Assembly: GCA_030430075.1 (NCBI GenBank)
Contig: JAUIGN010000019.1
Coordinates: 62,001-126,000 of the forward strand
Direction: 5' to 3'
Source: a bacterium
Lineage (GTDB): Bacteria; Planctomycetota; Planctomycetia; Pirellulales; Pirellulaceae
Length of the DNA stretch: 64,000 nucleotides
Shown one piece after another: positions 1 to 11,121 of the stretch. Under the pieces are notes generated by a model. It was not told the origin of the DNA, did not search any database, and worked only from the letters and a program-made list of their open reading frames with translations. Positions within the stretch are counted from its first letter, which is position 1, and each line of letters starts with the position of its first letter. A program made the translations under genes and the position numbers.

Positions 1-2
1 TG

Positions 3-1025
3 GCCCAGCCGGGTGAATTCACGATGCGGGCTTTTCTGGCCGGGCGACTCGACCTCGCCCAGGCGGAAGCCGTCCTGGGAGTGATCGACGCGGAGAGCAA
101 TCAGCAGTTGCAGGTTGCCCTGAGCCAGTTGGCGGGTGGGCTTTCTCGGCCCTTGAGCCGGTTGCGGACGACCTTGCTGGAGTTGCTTGCCCATCTCGAG
201 GCCGGCCTGGACTTTGTCGAAGAAGACATCGAATTTATTGCAGCAGAGGAACTTGTCGCGGAGCTCCGGTCCGCTCGAGCCAGCGTACAGGATCTGGCCG
301 ATCAGCTCATCGACCGGGGCCAGCATGAAGGCGATACCCGCGTCGCCCTGATCGGCTGGCCCAATGTCGGCAAGAGCAGCCTGTTCAATGCCCTGCTGGA
401 TTCGCCTTCAGCGATTGTCTCCGAGGTCGCCGGCACGACGCGAGATTATCTGTCTGCCAGATTCAGGCTCGACGAACTAGAATTCGTATTGGTCGACACG
501 GCGGGCGTGGAAGCGGCGCAGCAAGGGATCACGGCGTGCGCACAGCAGATGTCGGCCAGCCAGGCGGACCAGGCGAACCTGCATCTCTTCTGCCTCGACG
601 CCACGCGGCCGATGAACGACTGGGAGCGTGCGCGGGTCGCCGCGTTGAACGACGATCACACCATCGTCGTCCTGACGAAGTGCGATCAGCCACGGAGAAC
701 CGATTTGCCGTCGCCCGCCGTAGAAACGAGCAGCCACGGGCAACTCGGCCTGGACGCGTTGAAGCAGGCGATCCGCCGGCACCACACCCGGCGGCCGCAA
801 GGCGGAACGGCCGTCCCCACCACGGCCGCTCGTTGCCGGGCCAGCCTCCAGGCCGCCGCCACCGCGCTCGCCACCGCACTTGAGGTGGCAGATGCAGGTG
901 CCGGCGAGGAACTGGTTGCCGCGGAGATTCGCCAGGCACTCGACGAACTTGGCACCGTGGTCGGCACCGTCTACACCGACGACATTCTCGACCGCATCTT
1001 CAGCCGCTTCTGTATCGGTAAGTAA
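3..1025 (+). CDS. mnmE: tRNA uridine-5-carboxymethylaminomethyl modification GTPase MnmE, 5'-truncated by window edge
   Basis: MnmE, with MnmG, installs the carboxymethylaminomethyl group at wobble uridine 34 of certain tRNAs. The reading frame is already open at base 3 (A-Q-P-G-E-F-T before the first ATG at 24), so the N-terminal tetrahydrofolate-binding domain lies upstream of the window. The visible part holds helical-domain sequence, then a G domain inserted in it: G1 GWPNVGKSS, a G2 region with TTRD, G3 DTAG, and a G4-like LTKCD in place of the usual NKxD. The protein ends in the diagnostic FCIGK, whose cysteine is conserved in the family. The C-terminal ending and the [16 protein letters not shown] block make the identification very secure. 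The unusual G4 Thr is noted separately. Confidence 0.96.
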   Translation, partial: AQPGEFTMRAFLAGRLDLAQAEAVLGVIDAESNQQLQVALSQLAGGLSRPLSRLRTTLLELLAHLEAGLDFVEEDIEFIAAEELVAELRSARASVQDLADQLIDRGQHEGDTRVALIGWPNVGKSSLFNALLDSPSAIVSEVAGTTRDYLSARFRLDELEFVLVDTAGVEAAQQGITACAQQMSASQADQANLHLFCLDATRPMNDWERARVAALNDDHTIVVLTKCDQPRRTDLPSPAVETSSHGQLGLDALKQAIRRHHTRRPQGGTAVPTTAARCRASLQAAATALATALEVADAGAGEELVAAEIRQALDELGTVVGTVYTDDILDRIFSRFCIGK

Positions 1026-1213
1026 GGGGCCTTGAGGCCGGGTCGAGACGGGCGCCGCGTGTGCTTTCCGGCAGCCCCCAGCCACCCGCTCGCGCCCAAG
1101 TTGCTATTTTTCCTAGCGTGCCCTATTTTGAGTCGGTTCAGCAGGACGTTGTGGGGCGGATCGTCACCTTGCAACACCTGTGTAACTCGGCATCCAACTC
1201 GTCGGAGATCAAC

Positions 1214-3115
1214 GTGACTCGGCATTCTCACCGACTTTGCCGCCAGAGCGGCGCCACGACCCTCATTTCGTCTGTCGTTTGTCTGACCTTGATCGCAGCA
1301 GGGCTGGTTTCAGGCAGTGTCGGCTCGGCGGCCGAAAACAACAACCGGGCGGTCGTCGATCGCGTCGGCGGGGACATTCAGTATCTGGCGTCGGAAGAGC
1401 TGGAGGGGCGTGCGCCGGGAACGGATGGGCTCCAGAAGGCGGCCGAGTACATGCGGGACGCTTTTCAGGAGGCAGGGCTGACGAGCGGCGTCGAGGATGG
1501 CAGCTACTTCCAACCGTTTGAGATTTCGTTAGCGACCAGGCTGGAAAAGGACGACGCGGTTCTCGTGCTGCACGGCCCGCAAGGCGAGTCGATCCCATTG
1601 AAGCTCGGCGCGGACTACCAGGCCTTGGCGATCGGTGGATCCGGAAAGGTCAATGCGGAGATTGTCTTCGCCGGGTACGGCATTTCCGCGCCCGATCTGA
1701 AGTACGACGATTTTGACGGCCTGGACGTCGCCGGCAAAGTGCTGTTGGTGATCCGCCGCGAGCCACAACAGGGGAACCCAAAGAGTGCCTTCGACGGGAA
1801 AAAAACGACCCCACATTCCTACATTCGCACCAAGGTGAAGGCCGCCAAGGGTCAGCAGGCCGCTGCCGTCTTGTTCGTCAACGACCCCTTCACCACCAAG
1901 GGCAAGAAGGACGAACTCGTGCCGGCCACATTCTTTGGTGCAGCGGGGAACGGGCTGCCGTTTGCCCATCTCACGCAGCAGTTGGTCAATCAACTGCTCG
2001 AAAAGTCACCGGTCCGCGCCGGCGACGACAAGAAGCTCACTTCCGTCGCGGCGATCGAAGCACAGATCGACGAACAATATCGGCCGTTGAGCCAGGCATT
2101 GACCGGGTGGACGGCTGAAATCGATTTTACGTTCGCGGAAGTCAGCGCGGAGGTCGCCAACGTGGTCGGCGTACTGGAGGGCGAAGGGCCGCTGGCGAAT
2201 GAAACGGTGGTCATCGGTGCCCACTACGATCACCTTGGCTTCGGACCGTTTGGGTCACGGCGTCCCACCCCCAAAGCCCTTCATCCGGGAGCCGACGACA
2301 ACGCCACGGGGACGGCGGCAGTCGTCGAGCTGGCGCGCCGCTTCGCCGCCCGCGGCAAGCGACCGGCGCGGCGGATGGTCTTCATGGGCTTTACGGCGGA
2401 AGAACGCGGTCTGTTCGGCAGCAACCACTATGTCAAAGAGCCCCTCTTTCCATTGGCGGACACGGTCGCCATGATTAACTTCGACATGATCGGCCGGCTC
2501 CGCGACGACAAGGTGATCATCAACGGTGCCCGCAGTGGGAAGCAGTTCCCGGCACTCCTGGACCAAGCCAACCAGGATGAATCCCTGCAGCTCGACAAGG
2601 GCGGCACCTTGATGGGCGGCGACCACTTTGGCTTTTACCAGAAACGCATTCCCGCCGTCCATTTCTTTACGGGACTGACCGAGGATTATCACACACCCGA
2701 CGACACCTTTGAGAAAATCAACGTGGCCGGTGTCGTGAAGACAATCGACTTCTGCGAACGGTTTCTGGATGCGGTGGTCGCCCTCCCGGAACGGGCCGAA
2801 TACGTCAAGGTTGCTCGGGGCCGACAACGGGCCGCTGGCGGAATGGCCTACCTGGGAATCACACCCGACTATTCCAGCAGCGGTGACGGTCTGAAAGTCA
2901 CGGAAGTCAGCAACGGTTCGCCTGCCCAAAAGGGTGGTCTGGCTGCCGGCGACGTGATCAGGCGGATCGGCAAGATTCCGGTCACCGATATTCAAGGACT
3001 AGCCGACGGGCTGCGCGCCAACAAGCCGGGGGTTACGGTGGAGATTGAAGTTCTCCGCGGCGACGAAAAGAAGACGCTTAACGTCACCCTGGGCCGGCCG
3101 ACCTCGGGTCGATAG
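1214..3115 (+). CDS. Secreted M28-family zinc aminopeptidase with PA-like insert and C-terminal PDZ domain
   Basis: Predicted exported metallo-aminopeptidase of 633 residues. The GTG at 1214 is preferred: GGAG lies six bases upstream, and the product then begins with a short basic stretch and a hydrophobic signal peptide ending near GSAAE. The open frame reaches further upstream but that part looks non-coding. The M28 metal ligands are visible: HYDH around residues 337-339, D361 in GADDN, the EE pair 396-397 in TAEERG, D424 in NFDMIG and H493 in DYHTPDD. A protease-associated-like region occupies roughly residues 140-290. A PDZ domain (about 550-630, YLGI...GSPAQKGGLAAGDVI) closes the protein. 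It stands alone between mnmE and an unknown gene on the other strand. The substrate is not predictable. Confidence 0.92.
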   Translation: MTRHSHRLCRQSGATTLISSVVCLTLIAAGLVSGSVGSAAENNNRAVVDRVGGDIQYLASEELEGRAPGTDGLQKAAEYMRDAFQEAGLTSGVEDGSYFQPFEISLATRLEKDDAVLVLHGPQGESIPLKLGADYQALAIGGSGKVNAEIVFAGYGISAPDLKYDDFDGLDVAGKVLLVIRREPQQGNPKSAFDGKKTTPHSYIRTKVKAAKGQQAAAVLFVNDPFTTKGKKDELVPATFFGAAGNGLPFAHLTQQLVNQLLEKSPVRAGDDKKLTSVAAIEAQIDEQYRPLSQALTGWTAEIDFTFAEVSAEVANVVGVLEGEGPLANETVVIGAHYDHLGFGPFGSRRPTPKALHPGADDNATGTAAVVELARRFAARGKRPARRMVFMGFTAEERGLFGSNHYVKEPLFPLADTVAMINFDMIGRLRDDKVIINGARSGKQFPALLDQANQDESLQLDKGGTLMGGDHFGFYQKRIPAVHFFTGLTEDYHTPDDTFEKINVAGVVKTIDFCERFLDAVVALPERAEYVKVARGRQRAAGGMAYLGITPDYSSSGDGLKVTEVSNGSPAQKGGLAAGDVIRRIGKIPVTDIQGLADGLRANKPGVTVEIEVLRGDEKKTLNVTLGRPTSGR

Positions 3116-3221
3116 GACGTTGGATGCCCGGACTCACCACGGGCAAGGCGGGTGGCGTAATTGGCGGGATTGCAATCGCAGAGCGTTCTAGGTGCGGGTT
3201 ACCGAGTCGCCGGTCGGGGGG

Positions 3222-3707
3222 TCAGGACTGCTTGGCTTCCAGGAACCGGCGGACCTGAACTCGGAGTTGTTCACTCGTCCACCCCTGGTTGCTGGCGCGG
3301 CGCAGCATCTCGCGCTGATCTTCATCGGACAGGCGAGCGACCGTGGCGTGCGCCGACCAGGAGAGATCCGGGCACCGATTGCGGGGCGGTACACGGCGGG
3401 CGACTGATTCGTACCGCTGCAGTTGATCGCCGGAAACGGTTCCTTCACAAACCTGTGAAAACGCTTCGCCGAAATGGGCGTCCCCCAGGTTGAGCAGGTC
3501 GCCGATCCACCACGGGCTGGCCCGCTGGCACCAGAGGGCAAATTGCATCGGGCCTGCCCAGTCCTCCAAGGGCGGCAGGCCGTCGATCGTCATCGACGTG
3601 GCGTCAAATCGAAACTTCCCCAGCGAGATTTTCGGCTGCATTTCTGGTACGGTTTGACCAAGAGGAAGCCCCGCGGTGAACGGGGCCATCGGACCGCGAC
3701 GTCCCAT
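3222..3707 (-). CDS. Conserved-looking small protein of unknown function (161 aa)
   Basis: I do not recognise this protein. It is called as real because the 161-residue translation has protein-like composition: a core with LPPLEDW, FALWCQRASPWWIGDLLNLG and a charged helical tail with SDEDQREMLRRA and LRVQVRRFLEAK. The frame stays open upstream, antisense across hemB, but that part is Arg/Pro-rich shadow sequence. The ATG at 3707 is the most plausible start, with an alternative ATG at 3689. No signal peptide or membrane segment is seen. The WWIGDLLNLG block followed by a helical tail could suggest a nucleic-acid or partner-binding role, but that is only a guess. It is convergent with the M28 peptidase gene and divergent from hemB. 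Confidence 0.62.
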   Translation of the reverse strand: MGRRGPMAPFTAGLPLGQTVPEMQPKISLGKFRFDATSMTIDGLPPLEDWAGPMQFALWCQRASPWWIGDLLNLGDAHFGEAFSQVCEGTVSGDQLQRYESVARRVPPRNRCPDLSWSAHATVARLSDEDQREMLRRASNQGWTSEQLRVQVRRFLEAKQS

Positions 3708-3719
3708 CGCGGGCGTCTC

Positions 3720-3757
3720 TGAGAGGACCGCGGGGGTGTCTGAGAGGACGGCGCCCG
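3720..3757. repeat. Short direct repeat ahead of hemB
   Basis: The 14-base string (c/g)TCTGAGAGGAC(g/c)G occurs twice about 21 bases apart between the divergent small gene and hemB. It could be a duplicated operator or chance. No regulator is identifiable. Confidence 0.35.
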
Positions 3758-3776
3758 CCGCACGGCACCAGCATAA

Positions 3777-4850
<1,074 letters not shown>

Positions 4851-4871
4851 ACCGCTGACCCGCAGGGCGCG

Positions 4872-4907
4872 GATGATTCATCAGCCGTCGGGCCTTCGCC
4901 CCGGTTC
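4872..4907. repeat. 36-bp intergenic hairpin repeat, family shared with 36.7 kb and 47.0 kb
   Basis: A 36-base element just after hemB. It is 33/36 identical to bases 47025-47060. Read on the minus strand it matches the 32-bp units arrayed at 36715-36842: CCGGGGC, a short loop, GCCC, then CGGCTGAT. The GGGGC/GCCC arms can form a short stem. It lies at the 3' end of a gene. Confidence 0.7.
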
Positions 4908-5135
4908 GCAGCCCCAGTTGTGCATGAAGCGATGCGGGCCGGCCTTCGGCAGGAGCGTGTCGGCGGGAACCAAGAATCAACCAGTCCCTGCGCGCCCTTC
5001 CTGCGGCGGATGCCGCACGCCGCATTTGCTTGCATTTAATATTGTCGATGTGTTAAGCTAATCAACGGCCCCGAGCGGGCTCCCGCCACCATTCCTCACG
5101 GACGAAATTCATACCCAAACATCGAGGCGTCGACC

Positions 5136-7622
5136 ATGCAACGCGCATTCTCGCTTGTGATCTCTCTTGCCTTCCTCTGCCCGGCAGCATTGCCGGCCGA
5201 CGACTCCCCGGCGCCGCCCGGATTGGGCGCTCCAGGGAAACTCGTGTCCATCTCCGTCGATTCGGGCCGAACCGTCGATGGCAAGTTCATCCTGGCCGGC
5301 CGCGATGCTCATCAGCAGCTGGTTGTTACGGGCAAGTATGACAGCGGTCAGGTTCGTGATCTCACGCGCGACGTCATCTACACCGTTCAACCCGAAGGGA
5401 TCGCCACGGTCGACGCTTCGGGCTACGTCTCGCCCATCAAGGAAGGCGAATTGACGCTGCACGTACAAGTGCCGGACGGGCCGGATGCCACCGTTGGTGT
5501 CGCGGTCACGAACATTGCCGTCGACCTGCCGGTCAACTTCCCCAACCAGATCGTCCCCGTGTTTACCAAGTACGGCTGCAACAGTGGGGGCTGCCATGGC
5601 AAATCGGGTGGGCAGAACGGCTTTCGACTTTCCCTGCTAGGCTTTGTGCCGGAAGAAGACTACGAGTACCTGGTTAAGGAGGGCCGCGGTCGTCGGCTCT
5701 TCCCGTCGGCCCCCGAGCGGAGCTTGCTGTTGGCCAAGGCCACCGCGCAGTCCCCACATGGTGGCGGACATCGGATCGCCGTCGACTCGCCCGCCTACCG
5801 GCTGATGCACCGTTGGATTGAACAGGGGATGCCGTATGGCTCACCCGACGATCCCACCGTCACGCATATCGAAGTACTGCCCAAGGAACGGCTGATGGGG
5901 CGCGATCATTCGCAGCAGTTGATTTCCATCGCGCACTACACGGACGGGACCACCAAAGATATCACCCGGATGACACAGTTCGACTCCAATGATTCGGAGA
6001 TGGCCGAAGTCAGTGCCAGCGGTCTGGTGACGACCGCCAAGCTGACCGGCAGCGTGGCCGTGATGGCCCGCTACCAGGGCCACGTCGGCGTGTTCCGAGC
6101 GACCGTTCCGTTGGGCATCCCGGCGGACAATCTGCCGCAAGCCACGACGTTGGTCGACGACCATGTCTTCGCGAAGCTGAAAGACCTCGGCCTTCCCGCA
6201 TCGGAAATCGCTTCGGACCAGGCGTTTCTCCGCCGTGTCACGGTCGACATTGCTGGTCGCCTTCCGTCAGTCCAGGAATCCGAGTCGTTCCTGGCCGGCA
6301 ATTCACCGAACAAGCGGGCAGAATTGGTCGATCGGTTGCTCGACAGCACGGATCACGCCGAGTATTTCGCAAACAAGTGGAGCGCGATCCTTCGCAACAA
6401 ACGCCGCGCCGAATACGAAAAGACGGCCACGTTTGGCTTCTATCATTGGATCCGCGGCAGCATTCTCGACAACAAACCGTACGATCAGTTCGTACGGGAA
6501 ATTCTGACCGCCAGCGGCGACCCCCAGACCAACGCGCCAGTCGCCTGGTACCGGGAAGTCAAGGACGCCTCTGCCCAGGTCGAAGACACGGCCCAACTGT
6601 TTCTCGGCCTGCGGATCCAGTGTGCTCGCTGCCACCACCATCCGTTCGAGGTCTGGAGCCAGCAGGACTACTACGGATTCCAAGCGTTTTTCTCCCGCGT
6701 TGGACGCAAGAAGGGGCTCCTTCAAAACGAAGTTCGCGTCTTCCACAATCCGGGAGTCGCGCAATCCCAGAACCCCAAGACCAAGCAGATGGTGAAACCG
6801 ACTGGATTGGGCTCGGAGGCCCTGGAACTCTCCCAGTATGACGATCCCCGCCACCAGTTAGCGGACTGGATGGCCGATCCGGAGAACCCGTTCTTTGCTC
6901 GGGCGTTGGTCAATCGGTACTGGAAGCACTTCTTCGGTCGGGGGCTCGTTGATCCGGAAGACGATATGCGGGTTACCAATCCGGCCACGAACCCGGAACT
7001 GCTGGATGCCCTGGCGCAAGATTTCGTGGCACACAAGTTCGACATGAAGCACCTGATTCGCACGATCTGCAATTCACAGACGTACCAGTTGGCGGCCGAA
7101 CCGAACGACTGGAATCGCAATGACAAGCAGAACTTCTCGCGGTACTACCCCAAGCGTCTGAACGCCGAAGTGCTCCTTGATGCGATCAACCAGGTCACCG
7201 GGACCAGTACCGGCTTTAGCGGGGCCCCGGCCGGCACGCGCGCCGTGCAACTGCCCGACAACGGTTTCTCGTCGTACTTCCTGACCGTCTTCGGCCGTCC
7301 GGAGGCGAGCAGCGCTTGCGAGTGCGAGCGGTCCTCGGAGGCGAACCTGGCACAGAGCCTGCACCTGCTCAACTCCAGTGAAATTCAAGGAAAACTGACT
7401 TCCGGCAGCGGCAGCGCAGCCCGGTTGGCAAATGACAAGGATCGCGACCATGCTGCCAAGATTCGCGAGCTGTATTTGCTGGCGTTCTCCCGCCCCCCGC
7501 TGGAAGACGAGACCTCGATCGCCCTCGCTCATATCGAGAAGTGCGGTGACGACGTCAAACGGGCCTACGAAGACATTGTTTGGGCGTTGATCAACACCAA
7601 AGAATTCCTCTTCAACCACTAA
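5136..7622 (+). CDS. Planctomycete DUF1549/DUF1553 protein with Big-2-like domains and cytochrome-type motifs
   Basis: 828-residue exported protein of a family greatly expanded in planctomycetes and of uncertain function. Order: signal peptide (1-22), a Big-2-like repeat (about 30-125), a heme-like segment with C148-x4-C153-H154 (GCNSGGCHGK), a second Big-2-like repeat (about 240-325), then DUF1549 (about 345-550), which contains a canonical C496-x-x-C499-H500 (CARCHHHPFEVW), and DUF1553 (about 585-828) with LVNRYWKHFFGRGLV. Members are usually next to DUF1501, PPC or WD40 proteins, as here. Redox or surface-enzyme roles have been proposed for such clusters but not shown. The start ATG at 5136 has GAGG about eleven bases upstream. 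Confidence 0.9.
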   Translation: MQRAFSLVISLAFLCPAALPADDSPAPPGLGAPGKLVSISVDSGRTVDGKFILAGRDAHQQLVVTGKYDSGQVRDLTRDVIYTVQPEGIATVDASGYVSPIKEGELTLHVQVPDGPDATVGVAVTNIAVDLPVNFPNQIVPVFTKYGCNSGGCHGKSGGQNGFRLSLLGFVPEEDYEYLVKEGRGRRLFPSAPERSLLLAKATAQSPHGGGHRIAVDSPAYRLMHRWIEQGMPYGSPDDPTVTHIEVLPKERLMGRDHSQQLISIAHYTDGTTKDITRMTQFDSNDSEMAEVSASGLVTTAKLTGSVAVMARYQGHVGVFRATVPLGIPADNLPQATTLVDDHVFAKLKDLGLPASEIASDQAFLRRVTVDIAGRLPSVQESESFLAGNSPNKRAELVDRLLDSTDHAEYFANKWSAILRNKRRAEYEKTATFGFYHWIRGSILDNKPYDQFVREILTASGDPQTNAPVAWYREVKDASAQVEDTAQLFLGLRIQCARCHHHPFEVWSQQDYYGFQAFFSRVGRKKGLLQNEVRVFHNPGVAQSQNPKTKQMVKPTGLGSEALELSQYDDPRHQLADWMADPENPFFARALVNRYWKHFFGRGLVDPEDDMRVTNPATNPELLDALAQDFVAHKFDMKHLIRTICNSQTYQLAAEPNDWNRNDKQNFSRYYPKRLNAEVLLDAINQVTGTSTGFSGAPAGTRAVQLPDNGFSSYFLTVFGRPEASSACECERSSEANLAQSLHLLNSSEIQGKLTSGSGSAARLANDKDRDHAAKIRELYLLAFSRPPLEDETSIALAHIEKCGDDVKRAYEDIVWALINTKEFLFNH

Positions 7623-7892
7623 GCAGTAAACTCCAAGTTCATCCCGATGAAGGTCACCTTGTCTGGTTGCCCCGGACGTGTCGCTCCGCGACCTCGTGGG
7701 CGGCTGAAACAAGTGAACCTGCCCGCCATGGTGCGACCTCACCGCCGTTGGTGATTTGCCGCACGACAACCCTCCTGCATTGAATCGACCGGTCGCGGCA
7801 ATCAGACTGGAACCGGGAGAAACTCCCTCCGTAACCTGTTGCCAGGCCCCACCACGGTGGTCCGGCCCTGCCTCCTATAAGGAATGACTCCG

Positions 7893-10800
7893 ATGGCGCC
7901 TCACATTTCTGCTTCTTCGGACAGTTGGTTACGGTTGACCTGTCGTATGACGCGTATCGCCTCCGTGTTGGCCTTGCTGGGCCTCGTCCCGGCCATCGCT
8001 TGGGGGCAACTTCCCACGGCGCAACTGTCGAGCGTTTTTCCGCCTGGCGGCAAGGTCGGTTCGACGGTCGACGTGACAATCGCCGGGGCCGACACCGATG
8101 CCGTCGATCAATTGATCTTTTCCCACCCGGGTATCGTCGCCACGGCCAAGATGACAGCGGCAACCGAGTTTCAGCCGGCGAAGCCGGTCGAACGGCAGTT
8201 TACCGTAAACATCGCAGCCGACGTCCCCGCCGGCCGTTACGAAGCCCGTGTGGCAGGCCGTTTCGGCGTCTCCAATCCCCGGAGCTTTGTCGTCGGTACG
8301 CTGGACGAAGTCGTCAACACGGCCTCGAACGCAGCGGAATCGGCGCCGATGGCGACGATCAACCAGACGATCAACGGTGTCGTCGACGCCGCCAAGCGTG
8401 ATTTCGTCAAGCTGTCGCTGAAGAAGGGCCAGCGTGTCTTGATCGAGTGTCAGGCGGAGCGGATTGATTCGCGACTGAATGGGACCTTGGCACTCACGAC
8501 GGTCGATGGCAGATCGATTGCCCGCAGCCGCGATTACGTGGGTGACGACCCGTTTCTGGATGTCACCGCACCGGCGGACGGCGAGTACCTGCTGGCCCTC
8601 TATGACTTTGTCTACAAAGGCGGCGGCGACTACTTCTACCGCCTGTCCATTCACGATGGTCCCTTCGTTGACTTCGTCTTTCCCCCTTCTGGGCAGCCCG
8701 GGACAACGGGCGAGTTCACGTTATACGGCCGAAACCTGCCGGGCGGAGAACCTGCGGACGTGCAAGTCGACGGCGTGACACTGGAGAAAAAGACGGTCAA
8801 GATCACGCTGCCCAAGGAAGGCGCAGCAACCGAGCTGGAAATTAGTGGTCGCACCGAGCCGCAAACGGCACTCTTGGACGGGTTTCAGTACCAGGCCGAG
8901 TTCGGCCAGCGGCTCCCGATCTACTTCGCCGCCGATCCCGTGATTCGCGAAGCGGCCGGGCATGAGACGGCGCAGGAGGCCCAGACCGTGGCGGTTCCGT
9001 GTGAATTTGTCGGCCAGTTTTATCCGCAGCGCGATACCGATTGGGTGCAATTCGAGGGCAAGAAGGGGGACGTGTTCTATCTCGATCTCGTCGCCCACCG
9101 GTTGGGTAGGCCGATTGATGCACTTCTGGTCGTGCAGCGAGTTACCCGGAACGATCAAGGAGAAGAAACCGTTGCCGATGTCGCCAACGTGGATGACCCG
9201 GCGGACCGGAACGGCCGCTTGGGCAGCGATTTTGACACCTCCACCGACGATCCTTCCTACCGGCTGAATTGCACGGCGGACGCCATCTATCGTGTGATGT
9301 TGCGCGACCAGTTCGGCGGCAGCCGAGCCGACCCGCGAATGATCTACCGGCTGGTGATTCGCCGCGAACGCCCCGACTATCGCCTGGCCGTGGTTTCCCA
9401 ACCGGTCACCACGCCGGTCAACGCCAACCTGGTACGGGTCGGCGGTGTGACGATTCGCCAGGGAGGGACGGCAGCGATTCAGGTGACGGTCCAGCGACGG
9501 GATGGCTTTGCCGGCGAAATCAGTGTCACTGCTGAAGGGCTGCCGGAAGGCGTTTCGACGCGGGGCGCGCTGATCGGTTCCACGCAGCAATCGGCCACGT
9601 TGATTCTGGAAGCTGCCGAGGATGCGGCCCGGTCGGTCGGGACCTTCCAGGTTGTCGGAACGTCGGCCATCGATGACCGGGAAGTGCGGCGCGTTGCTCG
9701 GAGCGGCAGCGTCGTCTGGGGGACGGCCAACCGCACCCAGGACACACCCGACTTTCGCGTCACACAGGACCTTGCGCTTGCGGTCCTGGGCGGCGAAGTC
9801 GCACCAGCCTTCGCGGAGGCGGGCGAAGCCAAGATCTGGGAGACCTCGCGGGGTGGCAAACTACAGATTCCCGTGACGGTCAAACGGCGCCGTGACTTCA
9901 AAGGCGACCTGACGCTCGCCGCCAACGGCCTTCCCGGCGACATCAAGGTCGCCAACGTCGTCATCAAAGGCGACAAGGGCGAAGGAACGCTGGCGCTCGA
10001 CATTACGAACAAGGCAACGAAGCCGGGAGTCTACACCTTCTTCCTGCGGGCGGATACCAAGTCAAAACTGGTCCGCGACGATTTGGCCGTTCCAGCCGTA
10101 GAAGCCGAACAAAAGCGGCTCGATGCCAAGGTCAAAGAGGTCGACGCAGCCGTAAAGACGCTCGAGCAGAAGAAGAACGAGGCGATCGCGGCAGCGAAAG
10201 CGGCGACCGCGGCAATCAAGCCGGCGATGGCCGCCGCTCAGAAGGCGGCCGCCGAAGCCACTCGCACGGCCACCACGGTCGAGCAGGCCGGGGCGGCACT
10301 GGTTGCCGCCCAGACTGCGGCCTCCAAGGATGAGGCGAACCAGGAACTGGCAACCAAGCTCAACGAAGCACAACAGGCCAAGAAGGCAGCGGACGAGGCA
10401 CATGCAAAGGCCACGGCGGCCCAGACGGCGGCGGATGCCGAATTGGCGAAGCAGCAAGATGCCGCCAAAGCCGCAGAAGCAGCCCAAAAGGCGGCAGAAA
10501 AAGGGGCGGCCGACGCCGCAGCAAAACTCAAGCAGGTTCAGGCCCTGAAAGCAGCGGCCGACAAACAGCTGGCAGCCGTGAAGAAAAGTAATGCGGCCAA
10601 GGACCTGGCATTCGTGGCGATTTCCACCCCCGTTCGTGTTCGCGTTGCCAACTCCCCGCTTGAGCTGTCCGCCACCGCGCCCGCCGAAGCGGTCCCGCAA
10701 GGCGGCACGACGATGATTCCGGTCGAGCTAAAGCGGCTCTACGGCTTCGCCGACAAGGTCGACCTGGTGCTTGAAGTCGCCAAGGGAGTTACGGGCTTGG

Positions 10801-11000
10801 GGATTACCAACTTCAGCCTCGACAAGGAGAGCCAAACCGGCCAATTCCAAATCACCGCCAGCGACTCGGCAACTGTCGGCGAGCACACGGCCACGATCAA
10901 AGCAAAGGCGAAGTTCAATGGCGTCGACGTTGATGCCTCCACGACGGTCGTGCTGAAGGTCGTCCCCCAGAAAACCGCTGAAGAGAAGTCGGCAGAGTAA
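7893..11000 (+). CDS. Exported PPC-domain protein with IPT/Ig-like domains and an Ala/Lys-rich coiled coil
   Basis: About 1035 residues. The ATG at 7893 is preferred because TAAGGA lies nine bases upstream; the ATG at 7884 abuts that site. The leader MTRIASVLALLGLVPAIAWG (from 7947) looks like the signal peptide core, so 7947 is a third candidate start. Visible order: an IPT/TIG-like domain (SSVFPPGGKVGSTVDVTIAG), a pre-peptidase C-terminal (PPC) domain (FVKLSLKKGQRVLIE...LALYDFVYKGGGDY), further PPC/Ig-like beta domains, then about 170 residues of Ala/Lys/Glu-rich coiled coil (roughly 735-905) before a last beta domain. It follows the DUF1549 gene and precedes the WD40 gene. This combination recurs in planctomycetes, which suggests one surface or periplasmic complex. 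No catalytic motif was seen. Confidence 0.85.
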   Translation: MAPHISASSDSWLRLTCRMTRIASVLALLGLVPAIAWGQLPTAQLSSVFPPGGKVGSTVDVTIAGADTDAVDQLIFSHPGIVATAKMTAATEFQPAKPVERQFTVNIAADVPAGRYEARVAGRFGVSNPRSFVVGTLDEVVNTASNAAESAPMATINQTINGVVDAAKRDFVKLSLKKGQRVLIECQAERIDSRLNGTLALTTVDGRSIARSRDYVGDDPFLDVTAPADGEYLLALYDFVYKGGGDYFYRLSIHDGPFVDFVFPPSGQPGTTGEFTLYGRNLPGGEPADVQVDGVTLEKKTVKITLPKEGAATELEISGRTEPQTALLDGFQYQAEFGQRLPIYFAADPVIREAAGHETAQEAQTVAVPCEFVGQFYPQRDTDWVQFEGKKGDVFYLDLVAHRLGRPIDALLVVQRVTRNDQGEETVADVANVDDPADRNGRLGSDFDTSTDDPSYRLNCTADAIYRVMLRDQFGGSRADPRMIYRLVIRRERPDYRLAVVSQPVTTPVNANLVRVGGVTIRQGGTAAIQVTVQRRDGFAGEISVTAEGLPEGVSTRGALIGSTQQSATLILEAAEDAARSVGTFQVVGTSAIDDREVRRVARSGSVVWGTANRTQDTPDFRVTQDLALAVLGGEVAPAFAEAGEAKIWETSRGGKLQIPVTVKRRRDFKGDLTLAANGLPGDIKVANVVIKGDKGEGTLALDITNKATKPGVYTFFLRADTKSKLVRDDLAVPAVEAEQKRLDAKVKEVDAAVKTLEQKKNEAIAAAKAATAAIKPAMAAAQKAAAEATRTATTVEQAGAALVAAQTAASKDEANQELATKLNEAQQAKKAADEAHAKATAAQTAADAELAKQQDAAKAAEAAQKAAEKGAADAAAKLKQVQALKAAADKQLAAVKKSNAAKDLAFVAISTPVRVRVANSPLELSATAPAEAVPQGGTTMIPVELKRLYGFADKVDLVLEVAKGVTGLGITNFSLDKESQTGQFQITASDSATVGEHTATIKAKAKFNGVDVDASTTVVLKVVPQKTAEEKSAE

Positions 11001-11121
11001 CCACAACTAGACTGCACAATGAGACTGGCCCTTCGTGCCGCAGGCCCTCCACGGGCAGCCATCGATGGGGCGAGCCCCCTCCGGGTGAATTCAACGTTCA
11101 CCTGAAACTCGGATCAACCCG

